A stretch of 64,000 nt of DNA from an uncultured Oscillibacter sp. (GTDB taxonomy: Bacteria > Bacillota > Clostridia > Oscillospirales > Oscillospiraceae): the NCBI GenBank assembly GCA_910584995.1, contig CAJUDW010000011.1, positions 1-64,000 of the forward strand. The letters are read 5' to 3'. The position numbers were made by a program, and so were the translations under genes. Below, in pieces: positions 53,648 through 61,242 of this stretch. The notes below the pieces were generated by a model. That model was not told where the DNA came from, did not search any database, and saw only the letters and a program-made list of their open reading frames with translations. The first letter of the stretch is position 1; each line of letters begins with the position of its first letter.

Positions 53648-53677
53648 AGGCCGTTTGCGCTTCTCAAGCAGGGCTTA

Positions 53678-53710
53678 CCGTGGGGCGGGGAAATTTTCCC
53701 CGCCCCACGG
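53678..53710 (+). terminator. Terminator-like palindrome after the DUF3788 gene
   Basis: CCGTGGGGCGGGGAAA pairs with TTTCCCCGCCCCACGG, a 16-bp stem with almost no loop. A related GGCGGGGAAATTTTTTCCCGCC is found 50 bases on (53760-53783). Confidence 0.6.
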
Positions 53711-53784
53711 CCTGTTAAACAGCCGCCCCCATGAAGGCAGCTGAGGCCCCCGTCACCAAGGCGGGGAAATTTTTTCCCGCCCCT

Positions 53785-53811
53785 TCAAACTTTTCTCCCC
53801 GCTCCGCCGTC
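53785..53811 (+). promoter_or_regulatory. Candidate ECF-type promoter of the sigma/anti-sigma pair
   Basis: TCAAAC (53785-53790), 17-base spacer, CGTC (53808-53811), about 95 bases before the sigma gene. It matches the AAC ... CGT form used by ECF sigma factors including SigV, so the pair may control itself. Confidence 0.5.
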
Positions 53812-53905
53812 TATCCTATAGACGCCGCCCCAGCAGTCCCACCGGCGCCGGGCGGGACGGCGGATTTCCCGGCCTCTTCCGAGACCGGCAGAAAGGAACA
53901 AGGAT

Positions 53906-54391
53906 GTGACAAATGTGACAAAGGAAACACTCCTGACCCGCTACTTGGTAGAGGAGCAGGCCCGGTTCTACCGGATAGCCTACGGCATCCTGCAAAACCG
54001 GGAGGAGGCGTTGGACGCAGTGCAAAGCGCCGTCTGCCGGGCCCTGGAGCGGCAGGACAGCCTTCGGGACACCGGGGCGGTCAAGACCTGGTTCTACCGG
54101 ATCCTGATGAATATCTGCATGGACACCCTCCGCCGCCAGGCCCGCACCATGCCTCTGCCGGAGGACGGGGATCTGGCCTGGGAGGATCCAGAGCCTGCGG
54201 ACGATTCCCTGACCCATCAGGTAGACGCCCTGCCTCCGGAGATGGGCCTTGTAGTAAAGCTGCGGTTTTACGAGGAACTGTCCCTGCGGGAAATCAGCCA
54301 AACCACCGGGCAAAACATCAACACTGTAAAAAGCCGTCTGTACGCCGGTTTGAAAAAGCTGCGCGTCGCTATGGAAGGAGCGGAACTATGA
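53906..54391 (+). CDS. ECF RNA polymerase sigma factor, SigV-like
   Basis: A 161-residue ECF sigma factor. Region 2 is at about 20-80 (A-Y-G-I-L-Q-N-R-E-E-A-L-D-A-V-Q-S-A, T-W-F-Y-R-I-L-M-N-I-C), and region 4 at about 105-155 (L-R-F-Y-E-E-L-S-L-R-E-I-S-Q-T-T-G-Q-N-I-N-T-V-K-S-R-L). The start is a GTG at 53906 with AAAGGA upstream. It overlaps the next gene by four bases. The partner resembles RsiV, so this is probably a SigV-type factor for lysozyme or wall stress. Confidence 0.92.
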   Translation: MTNVTKETLLTRYLVEEQARFYRIAYGILQNREEALDAVQSAVCRALERQDSLRDTGAVKTWFYRILMNICMDTLRRQARTMPLPEDGDLAWEDPEPADDSLTHQVDALPPEMGLVVKLRFYEELSLREISQTTGQNINTVKSRLYAGLKKLRVAMEGAEL

Positions 54392-55239
54392 ATAACGAAT
54401 TTAAAAACGCCAAAGAGGCTTATGACGCCACCCCCATCCCCCCGGAGTTGGAAGCCCGTGTACAGCAAGGCATCCGGCACGGGAAAGCCCTTTACAAGTC
54501 CCGGAAAAACAGGGCTTTCCGCCGCCTGACCGCTACCGCCGCCTGCTTTATCCTGGTGCTGGCGGGGCTGAACCTGTCCCCCGCCCTGGCCCATGCCGCC
54601 TCCAATGTGCCGGTGCTGGGAGGGCTGTTCCGGATGCTGACCGTTACCAACTACAATACGTCCGAGGACGGCATCAACTATGACGTGAACGTCCCGGAAC
54701 TGGAGGCTGACGGCACGCTGGCCGAAAGGGTCAACGCCGCCATCCAGGAGAAGGTGGACGCCCACATGGCCAAGGCCCGGCAGGACTGGGACGACTACCG
54801 GGACGCCTTCTTCGCCACCGGCGGCACCGAGGAGGACTGGAATGGTCGGGAGATGGACGTGATCGTGGATTACGAGATCAAGAGCCAGACAGACACCCGG
54901 ATCTCCTTTGTGGTGACTCTGGCAGAGGGCTGGGTCGCTTCCATGGAAGAACGGTATTACTACAATCTAGATATCGCGGCAGATCGGGATGTGACACTCC
55001 AGGATCTCCTGGGAGAAAACTGGGTGGAGCGCTGCAACGCCGCTATCCAATCCCAGATTGACGCCAGCGTGGACGGGGAGGGCTTCAGCCTGTTCTTTGC
55101 TCCGGAGGATGGCGGTTTCACAACCGTGGATGCGTCCACCCAGTTCTATATCCGGGAGGACGGCACGGTGGTAGTCGCCTTCCCCCGCTACAGCATCGCC
55201 GCCGGTGCGGCGGGCATCCCGGAGTTTCCGATTGCATAG
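54388..55239 (+). CDS. RsiV-like transmembrane anti-sigma factor (DUF3298)
   Basis: A 283-residue membrane protein. N-terminal cytoplasmic part (about 1-48), one transmembrane helix (T-A-A-C-F-I-L-V-L-A-G-L-N-L-S near 52-68), and an outer domain with DUF4163/DUF3298 features: N-Y-D-V-N-V-P-E-L, S-F-V-V-T-L-A-E-G-W, Y-Y-Y-N-L-D-I-A-A-D-R-D-V-T-L-Q-D-L-L. In B. subtilis RsiV binds lysozyme and is then cleaved to free SigV. Here the same role is inferred. Translation is coupled to the sigma gene. Confidence 0.88.
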   Translation: MNNEFKNAKEAYDATPIPPELEARVQQGIRHGKALYKSRKNRAFRRLTATAACFILVLAGLNLSPALAHAASNVPVLGGLFRMLTVTNYNTSEDGINYDVNVPELEADGTLAERVNAAIQEKVDAHMAKARQDWDDYRDAFFATGGTEEDWNGREMDVIVDYEIKSQTDTRISFVVTLAEGWVASMEERYYYNLDIAADRDVTLQDLLGENWVERCNAAIQSQIDASVDGEGFSLFFAPEDGGFTTVDASTQFYIREDGTVVVAFPRYSIAAGAAGIPEFPIA

Positions 55240-55266
55240 CCTATCTGTACAGGCAGCCTCTCCCGC

Positions 55267-55300
55267 CAGGGGCCGGAAAACAGCTGTTTTCCGGCCCCTG
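55267..55300 (+). terminator. Perfect palindrome, terminator of the sigma/anti-sigma operon
   Basis: CAGGGGCCGGAAAACAG joins CTGTTTTCCGGCCCCTG with no loop base, 34 bp perfect, followed by TAATTTTG, 27 bases after the stop. Confidence 0.7.
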
Positions 55301-55491
55301 TAATTTTGTCTGCCCTTTTGGTTTCCTGCCTGCGCTAACGGGAAATCTCCTGATTGAAACGGATTTTCCGGCGCGCCGCTGTTTGGAAAAAGCTTTCCGT
55401 GATGCCGGGCGGAGCCCAGGATGCTGCGCCCGAAGGCACGTTTTGGGAGGCGGCGTTTAGGCCGGAGGCGGAAAGCGTGTTTTGATACGCC

Positions 55492-55522
55492 GGGAGGGCG
55501 GGGATGATATCCCCGCCCTCCC
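55492..55522 (-). terminator. Hairpin after the DUF5610-like gene
   Basis: GGGAGGGCGGGGAT / ATCCCCGCCCTCCC stem, 35 bases after the minus-strand stop. There is no T run on that side, so it could instead stabilise the mRNA end. Confidence 0.5.
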
Positions 55523-55556
55523 TTGGTAACTTTTGAATGGTACATCCACCGCTGTT

Positions 55557-56336
55557 TTAATCGTCTGTGATGGTCGTGGTGGTAATGGTGGCGGAAACGC
55601 TGATGGAAGCGGAAACCGACACGCTGGAAGAAACCACGTTGCCGGACACGCCTGCAGAGGGCTTATCCGCCGGGGCATCCCCGCCTTCGTCCCCCTTCTC
55701 CCATTTGTCGAAGAGATCCATCACCGCGTCATAGGTATCCTTTGTGATATCCGGCAGGGCGCCGCCCCAGGACTTGGTGGCCGCCTCAAAACCTTTGATG
55801 AAGGCATCCTTCAGCAACCCGATTTTCTCAGGATTGCCGCCTACCAGGGCCTTACCGAAGTCCACAATCCGCTGGGAGGTCTGCTTGACACCCCAATAAC
55901 CGTCCTCGGAGATGGCTTCCTGAGCGGCGGATTTGATCTCCGGATCCACGGTGTAGTCGCCCTTGGCAATGGTCTGCCAGAACGCGTCGTTGTTGTCGGA
56001 ACCCTCGGCCCAGGCAACCTTCACCCCCTGCTTGGACAGCATATCCTTCACAGAATTGATGAATCTCGCCTGAATCTGGGCCTGCTCTGCCTTCAGCTGG
56101 GCCACCAGCTTCTGGTTGGGCTTATAGATCTTGCCGGTGCTGTCGTCAGGGGTCTTGGCCTCCTCTTTTTCGCCGGACTCAAAAGTATCCACGTCAGGCT
56201 TCTGGGTCTCCTGTCCGGCAGCCGCCGAATCCTTGACCTCTTCGGTCTCCTCCGCCGCGGCGGCCGGGGCGGGTTTGCCTGCGGCGTCCACCGCCTTCTG
56301 ATAACCGGGGTTTACCAAGCCAATCAAATCTACCAT
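55557..56336 (-). CDS. DUF5610-like protein with a Ser/Val/Thr tail
   Basis: A 259-residue protein. Residues 20-80 are low-complexity and acidic (A-A-A-A-E-E-T-E-E-V). The middle (about 85-225) resembles DUF5610 as I remember it: T-S-Q-R-I-V-D-F-G-K-A-L, L-L-K-D-A-F-I-K-G-F-E-A-A-T-K-S-W-G-G and D-T-Y-D-A-V-M-D-L-F-D-K-W. The last 30 residues are alternating Ser/Val/Ala/Thr (S-V-S-V-S-A-S-I-S-V-S-A-T-I-T) and could form a beta strand stack. No signal peptide, and no function known. The ATG at 56336 follows GGGAGGAG. Confidence 0.65.
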   Translation of the reverse strand: MVDLIGLVNPGYQKAVDAAGKPAPAAAAEETEEVKDSAAAGQETQKPDVDTFESGEKEEAKTPDDSTGKIYKPNQKLVAQLKAEQAQIQARFINSVKDMLSKQGVKVAWAEGSDNNDAFWQTIAKGDYTVDPEIKSAAQEAISEDGYWGVKQTSQRIVDFGKALVGGNPEKIGLLKDAFIKGFEAATKSWGGALPDITKDTYDAVMDLFDKWEKGDEGGDAPADKPSAGVSGNVVSSSVSVSASISVSATITTTTITDD

Positions 56337-56655
56337 ATCAAAAACTCCTCCCTGTTTTTTCTCCCGGCGTCCTTACCAGGATGCACGACGCTGCCCCGCC
56401 CGGAGGCGGAGAGTATCCTTCTGTTAATTTTTATCGGCAAAAATCCTGGAAAATTAAGAAACCCCTACATTCTTTTTCCAAAGAAAGCAGTAAAAACCGG
56501 CCCGTTCCGGGCCGGTTTTCAGCGTATCCAAAAAAGATGTTTCTATTTTCTCACAGGGCCCTGTACCTCGGTCGTCCGCCCCGGCGGGCAGTCCCAGCCC
56601 GCTTCCTGTACGGTGTTTTCCACAGGAAGCACTTAGGGGCCTGTACGGCGGCTTA
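56337..56655. other. Intergenic region with an SLH terminator
   Basis: 319 bases. The terminator at 56493-56519 is listed separately. 56337-56490 is AT-rich and may hold the promoter of the DUF5610-like gene, though no convincing hexamer pair was found. Confidence 0.5.
56493..56519 (-). terminator. Terminator after the cadherin/SLH gene
   Basis: AAAACCGGCCC / GGGCCGGTTTT with a 5-base loop; the stem ends in four T on the minus strand. It lies about 140 bases after the stop. Confidence 0.7.
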
Positions 56656-57639
56656 TTAGAACCAGCCGAAAAATCCGGCGGGCTCGGCCTCCCCCTCCAG
56701 GAGCGTCCTGGCAGCGGAGAGCATCAGGGCCGCATCTGCCCGGGTCACAGGGGCCTCCATGGTCCCGCTGCCGAAGCTGCCTGCGGACAGCACGCTGACA
56801 GCCTCCATGTTCCCCACCGCCTGGGCCGCCCAGGAGGGCACCGCCTCCCGATCCGCGTACCAGACGTCCAGATCCACATCTCCCAAATCCAGCACCCGAT
56901 CCAGGATTGTGGCCGCCTGGCTGAAGGTAATGGCGTCTCCGCCCCGGAAGGCCGCGCCCTCCGCCGTGGCGCTCCCCTGGACGATGCCCTCCGCAACACC
57001 TGCGGCGGCGTAGGCCTTAGCCCATGTGGGGATGGCCGCGTCATCACAGAACCCCGTCATGGTGACGGCAGTAACCTCCCGTCCGGCAGTCTCCATCACC
57101 ATAGCCAGGAACTCGCTGCGGGAGACAGGCCGGTCCGGCTCGAAATAGTAGTGTTTCCCGATTCTGGCCCCGGTGAAAACGCCGGTCTCCGCCAGTTCCT
57201 GGGCTGCGGCAGCAGCCGCGCTGCCCTCCATGTCCTTGTAGTCCACGCCGGACTTCGTTTTTTCAATGGTAACGGTGACTGTGGCCGGAAGGGATGTGTG
57301 TCCGGCGCTGTCGGTGGCGGTATAGGTGAATTTGTCACTGCCGGTAGTCCCCTCGTCGGGCGCGTAGGTGAAGCTGTCGTCCGCAATCACCACAGTGCCC
57401 TTTTTCGGCATGTCCTCCAGAGCGAAGGTGACGGCTTCCCCCTCCTTGTCAACGGCCAGGAACTTGGCCTGATAGGGCACACCCCGGTAGGTTTTGATCT
57501 CCAGATCCTGGGCGGCCGGCGCCCCCGGTTCCGCCGTCTTTTCCGTTTTCTTCCCAAACAGCGCCGAGGCGCTGCCGCTCAGGACCAGCGCCGCCGCCAG
57601 AGCCAGGGCGGCTGTACGCTGCGCGTAACGATTTTTCAA
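56656..57639 (-). CDS. Secreted protein with cadherin-like and SLH domains
   Basis: A 327-residue surface protein. A signal peptide (K-N-R-Y-A-Q-R-T-A-A-L-A-L-A-A-A-L-V-L-S-G-S-A-S-A) is followed by an Ig/cadherin-like domain (about 45-130, G-S-D-K-F-T-Y-T-A-T-D-S-A-G-H-T-S, typical of tandem-95/VCBS repeats) and three SLH repeats (about 135-320: Y-K-D-M-E-G-S near 137, C-D-D-A-A-I-P-T-W-A-K-A-Y, Y-A-D-R-E-A-V-P-S-W-A). The start is a TTG at 57639 with AGGAGG nine bases upstream; another TTG at 57660 would place that site within the gene. Confidence 0.88.
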   Translation of the reverse strand: MKNRYAQRTAALALAAALVLSGSASALFGKKTEKTAEPGAPAAQDLEIKTYRGVPYQAKFLAVDKEGEAVTFALEDMPKKGTVVIADDSFTYAPDEGTTGSDKFTYTATDSAGHTSLPATVTVTIEKTKSGVDYKDMEGSAAAAAAQELAETGVFTGARIGKHYYFEPDRPVSRSEFLAMVMETAGREVTAVTMTGFCDDAAIPTWAKAYAAAGVAEGIVQGSATAEGAAFRGGDAITFSQAATILDRVLDLGDVDLDVWYADREAVPSWAAQAVGNMEAVSVLSAGSFGSGTMEAPVTRADAALMLSAARTLLEGEAEPAGFFGWF

Positions 57640-57694
57640 GTGGCACTCCTCCTGTATCAATAAGGTACAGGCCTATTGTCCGCCGGTTTCCAAA

Positions 57695-57730
57695 AATTAT
57701 TCCCGGCGGGAAATTTTCCGCCGGGAATTT
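57695..57730 (-). terminator. Terminator of the rodA-like gene
   Basis: ATTCCCGGCGG / CCGCCGGGAAT (57699-57728) with loop GAAATTTT or complement; on the minus strand it runs into AATTTTTGG. Confidence 0.65.
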
Positions 57731-57742
57731 TGCAGGCACGCC

Positions 57743-58930
57743 CTATCGCTTATAACGGTTCCGCCGGTCCAGCAGGGCCGACCGCATCTTGATGCCGGAC
57801 ACCACCCCCATGGCGGTGAACAGCGTGACAATGGAAGACCCGCCGTAGCTGAAAAAGGGCAGGGTAACGCCGATGACCGGCATGATGAAGAGGCACATGC
57901 CGATGTTGATCACCGTCTGGTAAATCAGCATGGCGGCAATGCCCACGCAGACATAGCAGGAGAAGGAGGTCTCCGCCCGCCGGGCCACCAGCAGCACACG
58001 AAAAATAATCGCCGCCAGCAGAATCATAATCAGGAGGCACCCCACCAGCCCCAACTCCTCCCCACAGACGGAGAAGATCAAATCCGTCCGCCGGGCCGGC
58101 AGGTTAGTGGATTCGGCACTCTGGGTCTGGAGCCCGCTCATGTACCCCTGGCCGAATACGCCGCCGGAACCGATGGCCAGCAGGCTCCGGGTCTGCTGCC
58201 ATCCCGCCCCCTGGACGTCGTAGCTGTGGTCGAAAATCACCCGGAACCGCCCCTGGATATATCCCGGCAGCAGTTCCAGCGTCCAAACCAAGGCGGCAGC
58301 AGCCGCCCCGCCCCCCAGCAGCAGCACAAACCACCGCAGGGCGAAGCCCGCCACAAAGGCCATAAAAAGGAAAATGAAGAAAAAGGTCAGGGCGTTGCCC
58401 ATGTCCCCGGAGATGACGGTATAGTACCCGATCAGCGCCAGGGCGTGCCCCCCCACAGACAGGGCCGCCGGGAAGGATTTCAGATCGTTCTTCTCCTCCC
58501 GCAGCCAGGCCAGCTGCTTGGCCAGCAGCAGCGTGAAGGTGATTTTCACCACCTCCGCCGGGCCGATCTGGAAGGGCAGGAAGGGCAGCGCCAGCCAGGC
58601 CTGGTTGCCGGTGGTGCTCTTGCCCACGCCAAGGGGCGTCAACAGCAGGCCGATAAAGACGATGTTAAACACGACCAGCCACTTCCACCGCTTCATCACC
58701 GCGTCCAGATCCAGCACGGACATGAAGATATAGGCGAAAATGCCGATCACCAGCGCCATCCCCTGGACGCCCACATACCGCATCATCCGGTCAGGGGCAG
58801 GGGTCAGGAAATGGGTGGCGCTGGCAATCAAGGCCATGCCGTACAGGGTGGCGGCGCAGCAAAGCCCCAGCAGCACCAAATCGGCCTGCTGGAGGAAATC
58901 CGCCAGAATCACTTTCAGTCTTTGGGTCAT
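57743..58930 (-). CDS. rodA: RodA/FtsW/SpoVE-family cell-wall glycosyltransferase
   Basis: A 395-residue SEDS protein that polymerises peptidoglycan from lipid II with a class B PBP. About ten hydrophobic segments; the region A-W-L-A-L-P-F-L-P-F-Q-I-G-P-A-E-V-V-K-I-T-F and the later D-L-I-F-S-V-C-G-E-E-L-G-L-V-G-C and P-V-I-G-V-T-L-P-F-F-S-Y-G-G-S-S are SEDS signatures. RodA versus FtsW cannot be fixed with certainty; length and the lack of a division cluster favour RodA. The ATG at 58930 follows GAGGGA. Confidence 0.9.
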   Translation of the reverse strand: MTQRLKVILADFLQQADLVLLGLCCAATLYGMALIASATHFLTPAPDRMMRYVGVQGMALVIGIFAYIFMSVLDLDAVMKRWKWLVVFNIVFIGLLLTPLGVGKSTTGNQAWLALPFLPFQIGPAEVVKITFTLLLAKQLAWLREEKNDLKSFPAALSVGGHALALIGYYTVISGDMGNALTFFFIFLFMAFVAGFALRWFVLLLGGGAAAAALVWTLELLPGYIQGRFRVIFDHSYDVQGAGWQQTRSLLAIGSGGVFGQGYMSGLQTQSAESTNLPARRTDLIFSVCGEELGLVGCLLIMILLAAIIFRVLLVARRAETSFSCYVCVGIAAMLIYQTVINIGMCLFIMPVIGVTLPFFSYGGSSIVTLFTAMGVVSGIKMRSALLDRRNRYKR

Positions 58931-58974
58931 GACTTGTCCCTCTTTATCCCGGAAAAACCAACGTGCATTTATGG

Positions 58975-59003
58975 AGTATACCATAAATACGAAAGAATGT
59001 AAA
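58975..59003 (-). promoter_or_regulatory. Promoter of the rodA-like gene
   Basis: On the minus strand TTTACA (58998-59003), 17-base spacer, TATACT (58975-58980), 45 bases before the ATG. Confidence 0.75.
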
Positions 59004-59022
59004 CGCCGGAACACGGTTTTCC

Positions 59023-59051
59023 TGTACACGGGCCGGAGAATGTGGTATACT
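59023..59051 (+). promoter_or_regulatory. Promoter of tsaE-tsaB
   Basis: TGTACA (59023-59028), 17-base spacer, TATACT (59046-59051), 65 bases before the tsaE ATG; back-to-back with the rodA promoter. Confidence 0.65.
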
Positions 59052-59115
59052 ATTAGTCTGACAATCTGAATCCAGCCGGGTTCCGGCAGCATATTTTTCA
59101 GGAAGGGGCGGCAGC

Positions 59116-59550
59116 ATGGCAGAATATCTCTCTCACAACGAGGCGGAAACGGAGGGACTGGGCCGCCGTCTGGCCGCCGTTCTGACCCCCGGCGCGGTGG
59201 TAGCCTACCGGGGCGGCCTGGGCATGGGCAAAACTGCCTTCACCCGAGGCCTCGCCCGGGGCCTTGGCTGCGCCGGGCGGGTCACCAGCCCCACCTTCAC
59301 CATTGTCAACGAGTACGAAGGCGGGCGGCTGCCCCTGTTCCACTTCGACATGTACCGCCTGGAGGGGGCCGGCGACCTCTTTGACATCGGCTGGGAGGAC
59401 TATCTGGATCGGGGGGGCGTGTGCGCTGTGGAGTGGAGCGAGCGGGCGGAGGAGGCCCTTCCGCCGGAGAAAATCGTTGTCACCATCAGCCGCTGCCCGG
59501 AGAATCCGGACTGGCGCACCATCGCTGTGGAAGGAGTGGAACTTTCATGA
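59116..59550 (+). CDS. tsaE: TsaE, ATPase for tRNA t6A synthesis
   Basis: A 144-residue P-loop ATPase that restores the TsaBD complex in t6A formation. Walker A is in Y-R-G-G-L-G-M-G-K-T-A-F-T-R (GLGMGKT), followed by V-T-S-P-T-F-T-I-V-N-E-Y and Walker-B-like F-H-F-D-M-Y-R-L. The ATG at 59116 has GGGGCGG/AGGAAGG upstream. It overlaps tsaB by four bases. Confidence 0.95.
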   Translation: MAEYLSHNEAETEGLGRRLAAVLTPGAVVAYRGGLGMGKTAFTRGLARGLGCAGRVTSPTFTIVNEYEGGRLPLFHFDMYRLEGAGDLFDIGWEDYLDRGGVCAVEWSERAEEALPPEKIVVTISRCPENPDWRTIAVEGVELS

Positions 59551-60251
59551 GAATCCTCGCCCTGGAGACCTCCGCCAAGGCTGTCTCCGCCGCCATTACC
59601 GAGGACGGGCGTGTATTGGCCTCCGGCTATCAGGACACCGGCCTCACCCACAGCCGGACACTGATGCCTATTGTAGAACATCTTCTGAAAAACACCGGCA
59701 TGGCCCTGAAGGACTGCGGCGCGGTGGCTGTGGCCGCAGGGCCCGGATCCTTTACCGGCATCCGCATCGGCGTCTCCGCCGCCAAGGGGCTGGCCTTCGG
59801 TGCGGAACTCCCTGCCGCAGGTGTGTCCACCCTGGCCGCCATGGCCCGGAACGTATCCTTCTGGGAGGGCCTTGCCGTCTGCGCCATGGACGCCCGCCGG
59901 GGACAGGTTTACAACGCCCTCTTTTCCTGCGCCGGAGGGCAGATTACCCGCCTGACGCCGGACCGGGCCGTGGGCCTGGATCAACTGGCGGAGGAACTGC
60001 GGAAGGATCCCCGGCCCAAAATCATCCTGGGGGACGGCGGCCGCCTCTGTGCAGGATATCTCTCGGAGGCCGGTATCCCCTGCCGCCTTGCCCCGCCCCA
60101 TCTGGTGATGCAAAACGCCGTATCTGTGGCCCTGGAGGCAGAGGATCTGGCGGCAGCCGGAGGGCTGGTCCCCCCCCAGGATCTGGCCCCAGTCTATCTG
60201 CGGCCTCCCCAGGCGGAACGCCTGCGGGCAGAGGCCATGGGGAAAAAATAA
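59547..60251 (+). CDS. tsaB: TsaB, scaffold of tRNA t6A synthesis
   Basis: A 234-residue ASKHA-fold protein that partners TsaD (not in the window). It starts M-R-I-L-A-L-E-T-S-A-K and has V-A-A-G-P-G-S-F-T-G-I-R-I-G, the TsaB signature. Some clostridial genes fuse RimI at the C-terminus; here the protein is the plain form. The ATG at 59547 follows AAGGAG. MtaB at 7.3 kb modifies the same tRNA base further. Confidence 0.95.
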   Translation: MRILALETSAKAVSAAITEDGRVLASGYQDTGLTHSRTLMPIVEHLLKNTGMALKDCGAVAVAAGPGSFTGIRIGVSAAKGLAFGAELPAAGVSTLAAMARNVSFWEGLAVCAMDARRGQVYNALFSCAGGQITRLTPDRAVGLDQLAEELRKDPRPKIILGDGGRLCAGYLSEAGIPCRLAPPHLVMQNAVSVALEAEDLAAAGGLVPPQDLAPVYLRPPQAERLRAEAMGKK

Positions 60252-60393
60252 GCAGGCAAGCTGCTTTGCGCCTTGTCCGAGAAAACTGCACGCAAGGTGT
60301 TTTTCCCGTACATACCACAAGAAAACCGTTTTTCATTTATTTCCATCTATTTGCCCCTGCGGGAGTGAACCCCGCGAGGCTTTCTTATACGGT

Positions 60394-60429
60394 AAAAGAG
60401 GAACGCGGGCTAGCCCGCGTTCCTCTTTT
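60394..60429. terminator. 36-bp perfect palindrome between tsaB and iolB
   Basis: AAAAGAGGAACGCGGGCT joins its own complement AGCCCGCGTTCCTCTTTT with no interruption, giving T tracts on both strands, between convergent genes: a bidirectional terminator. Confidence 0.85.
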
Positions 60430-60440
60430 GTGATATCGCC

Positions 60441-61223
60441 TTACTTCATGTCGTGGAGCCAGACGTACCGCTCATCCTCACAACGGTCGGTCTGGAGCCA
60501 GGGATTGCCGTCCAGGTGCCGGATCATCCAGCAGGTGTACATCTGGAATCCCGGGGCCACGGCTTGGGGATGCAGTTCCCCGCCGGGAATGGCAGAAAAG
60601 CTGTGATCCACGCTCTTGAACACCTGATCGCCCACGAAACTGGCACCAAAGCCCTCCGGACGGTCGAACAGGAAGAAGTAGGTCTCCGGCTGGGGATGCC
60701 GGTGGGGCAGATAGCCCGACCAGTTGCCCCGGTCGTTCAGTACCTCCCCCAAGACCATGTTGGACTCGGGGCAGATATCGTGATCGAAAATGGTATTGAC
60801 CCGGCGGTTAGCCACGTTGCCGAACTTGCCCTGGGAGGAATACTTCCAGGGGGCGTCCTCCGGGGCGTACAGTTTGCTGGGGAAGGGCCGATCATTTTTC
60901 GTGCACTGCACCAGGATCTCCGTTTCGGCCTCCGCCGTCACGGCGATCTCCACGCCGGAAGCGGCATGGACGCACCAGGGGCCCTCGGTGAACACGTCCT
61001 TCCGGGAAACGGATTTCTCCTGTCCCTCCCAGGCGAAGGACATTTTCCCGTTCAGCAGCAGCACGGCGATCTCCTCGCCTGCCCGGCAGAATTTCCGGGT
61101 CTCCCCGGCCTTCATCTTGTATACCCGCACGTCCATCAGCATAGCGGCATAGTCGCCGTCATAGGTGGTAAGCACCATCTCGCCGGACGCGTCAAAAGTG
61201 GGATATCCGAATACCTTGCTCAT
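60441..61223 (-). CDS. iolB: 5-deoxy-glucuronate isomerase
   Basis: A 260-residue cupin enzyme of myo-inositol catabolism, converting 5-deoxy-glucuronate to 2-deoxy-5-keto-gluconate. Cupin landmarks: the block H-R-H-P-Q-P-E-T-Y-F-F-L-F-D (about 174-187) and G-G-E-L-H-P-Q-A-V-A-P-G-F-Q-M. It follows iolD by 19 bases on the same strand. Neither iolG, iolC nor iolE is in the window. Confidence 0.92.
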   Translation of the reverse strand: MSKVFGYPTFDASGEMVLTTYDGDYAAMLMDVRVYKMKAGETRKFCRAGEEIAVLLLNGKMSFAWEGQEKSVSRKDVFTEGPWCVHAASGVEIAVTAEAETEILVQCTKNDRPFPSKLYAPEDAPWKYSSQGKFGNVANRRVNTIFDHDICPESNMVLGEVLNDRGNWSGYLPHRHPQPETYFFLFDRPEGFGASFVGDQVFKSVDHSFSAIPGGELHPQAVAPGFQMYTCWMIRHLDGNPWLQTDRCEDERYVWLHDMK

Positions 61224-61242
61224 TGTTCCTGCGCCTCTTTTC

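Larger units (their letters stand above)
55240..55556. other. Intergenic region with two strong hairpins
   Basis: 317 bases between convergent genes: the palindrome 55267-55300 and the hairpin 55492-55522 are listed separately. Between them (55301-55490) nothing coding is seen. Confidence 0.55.
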
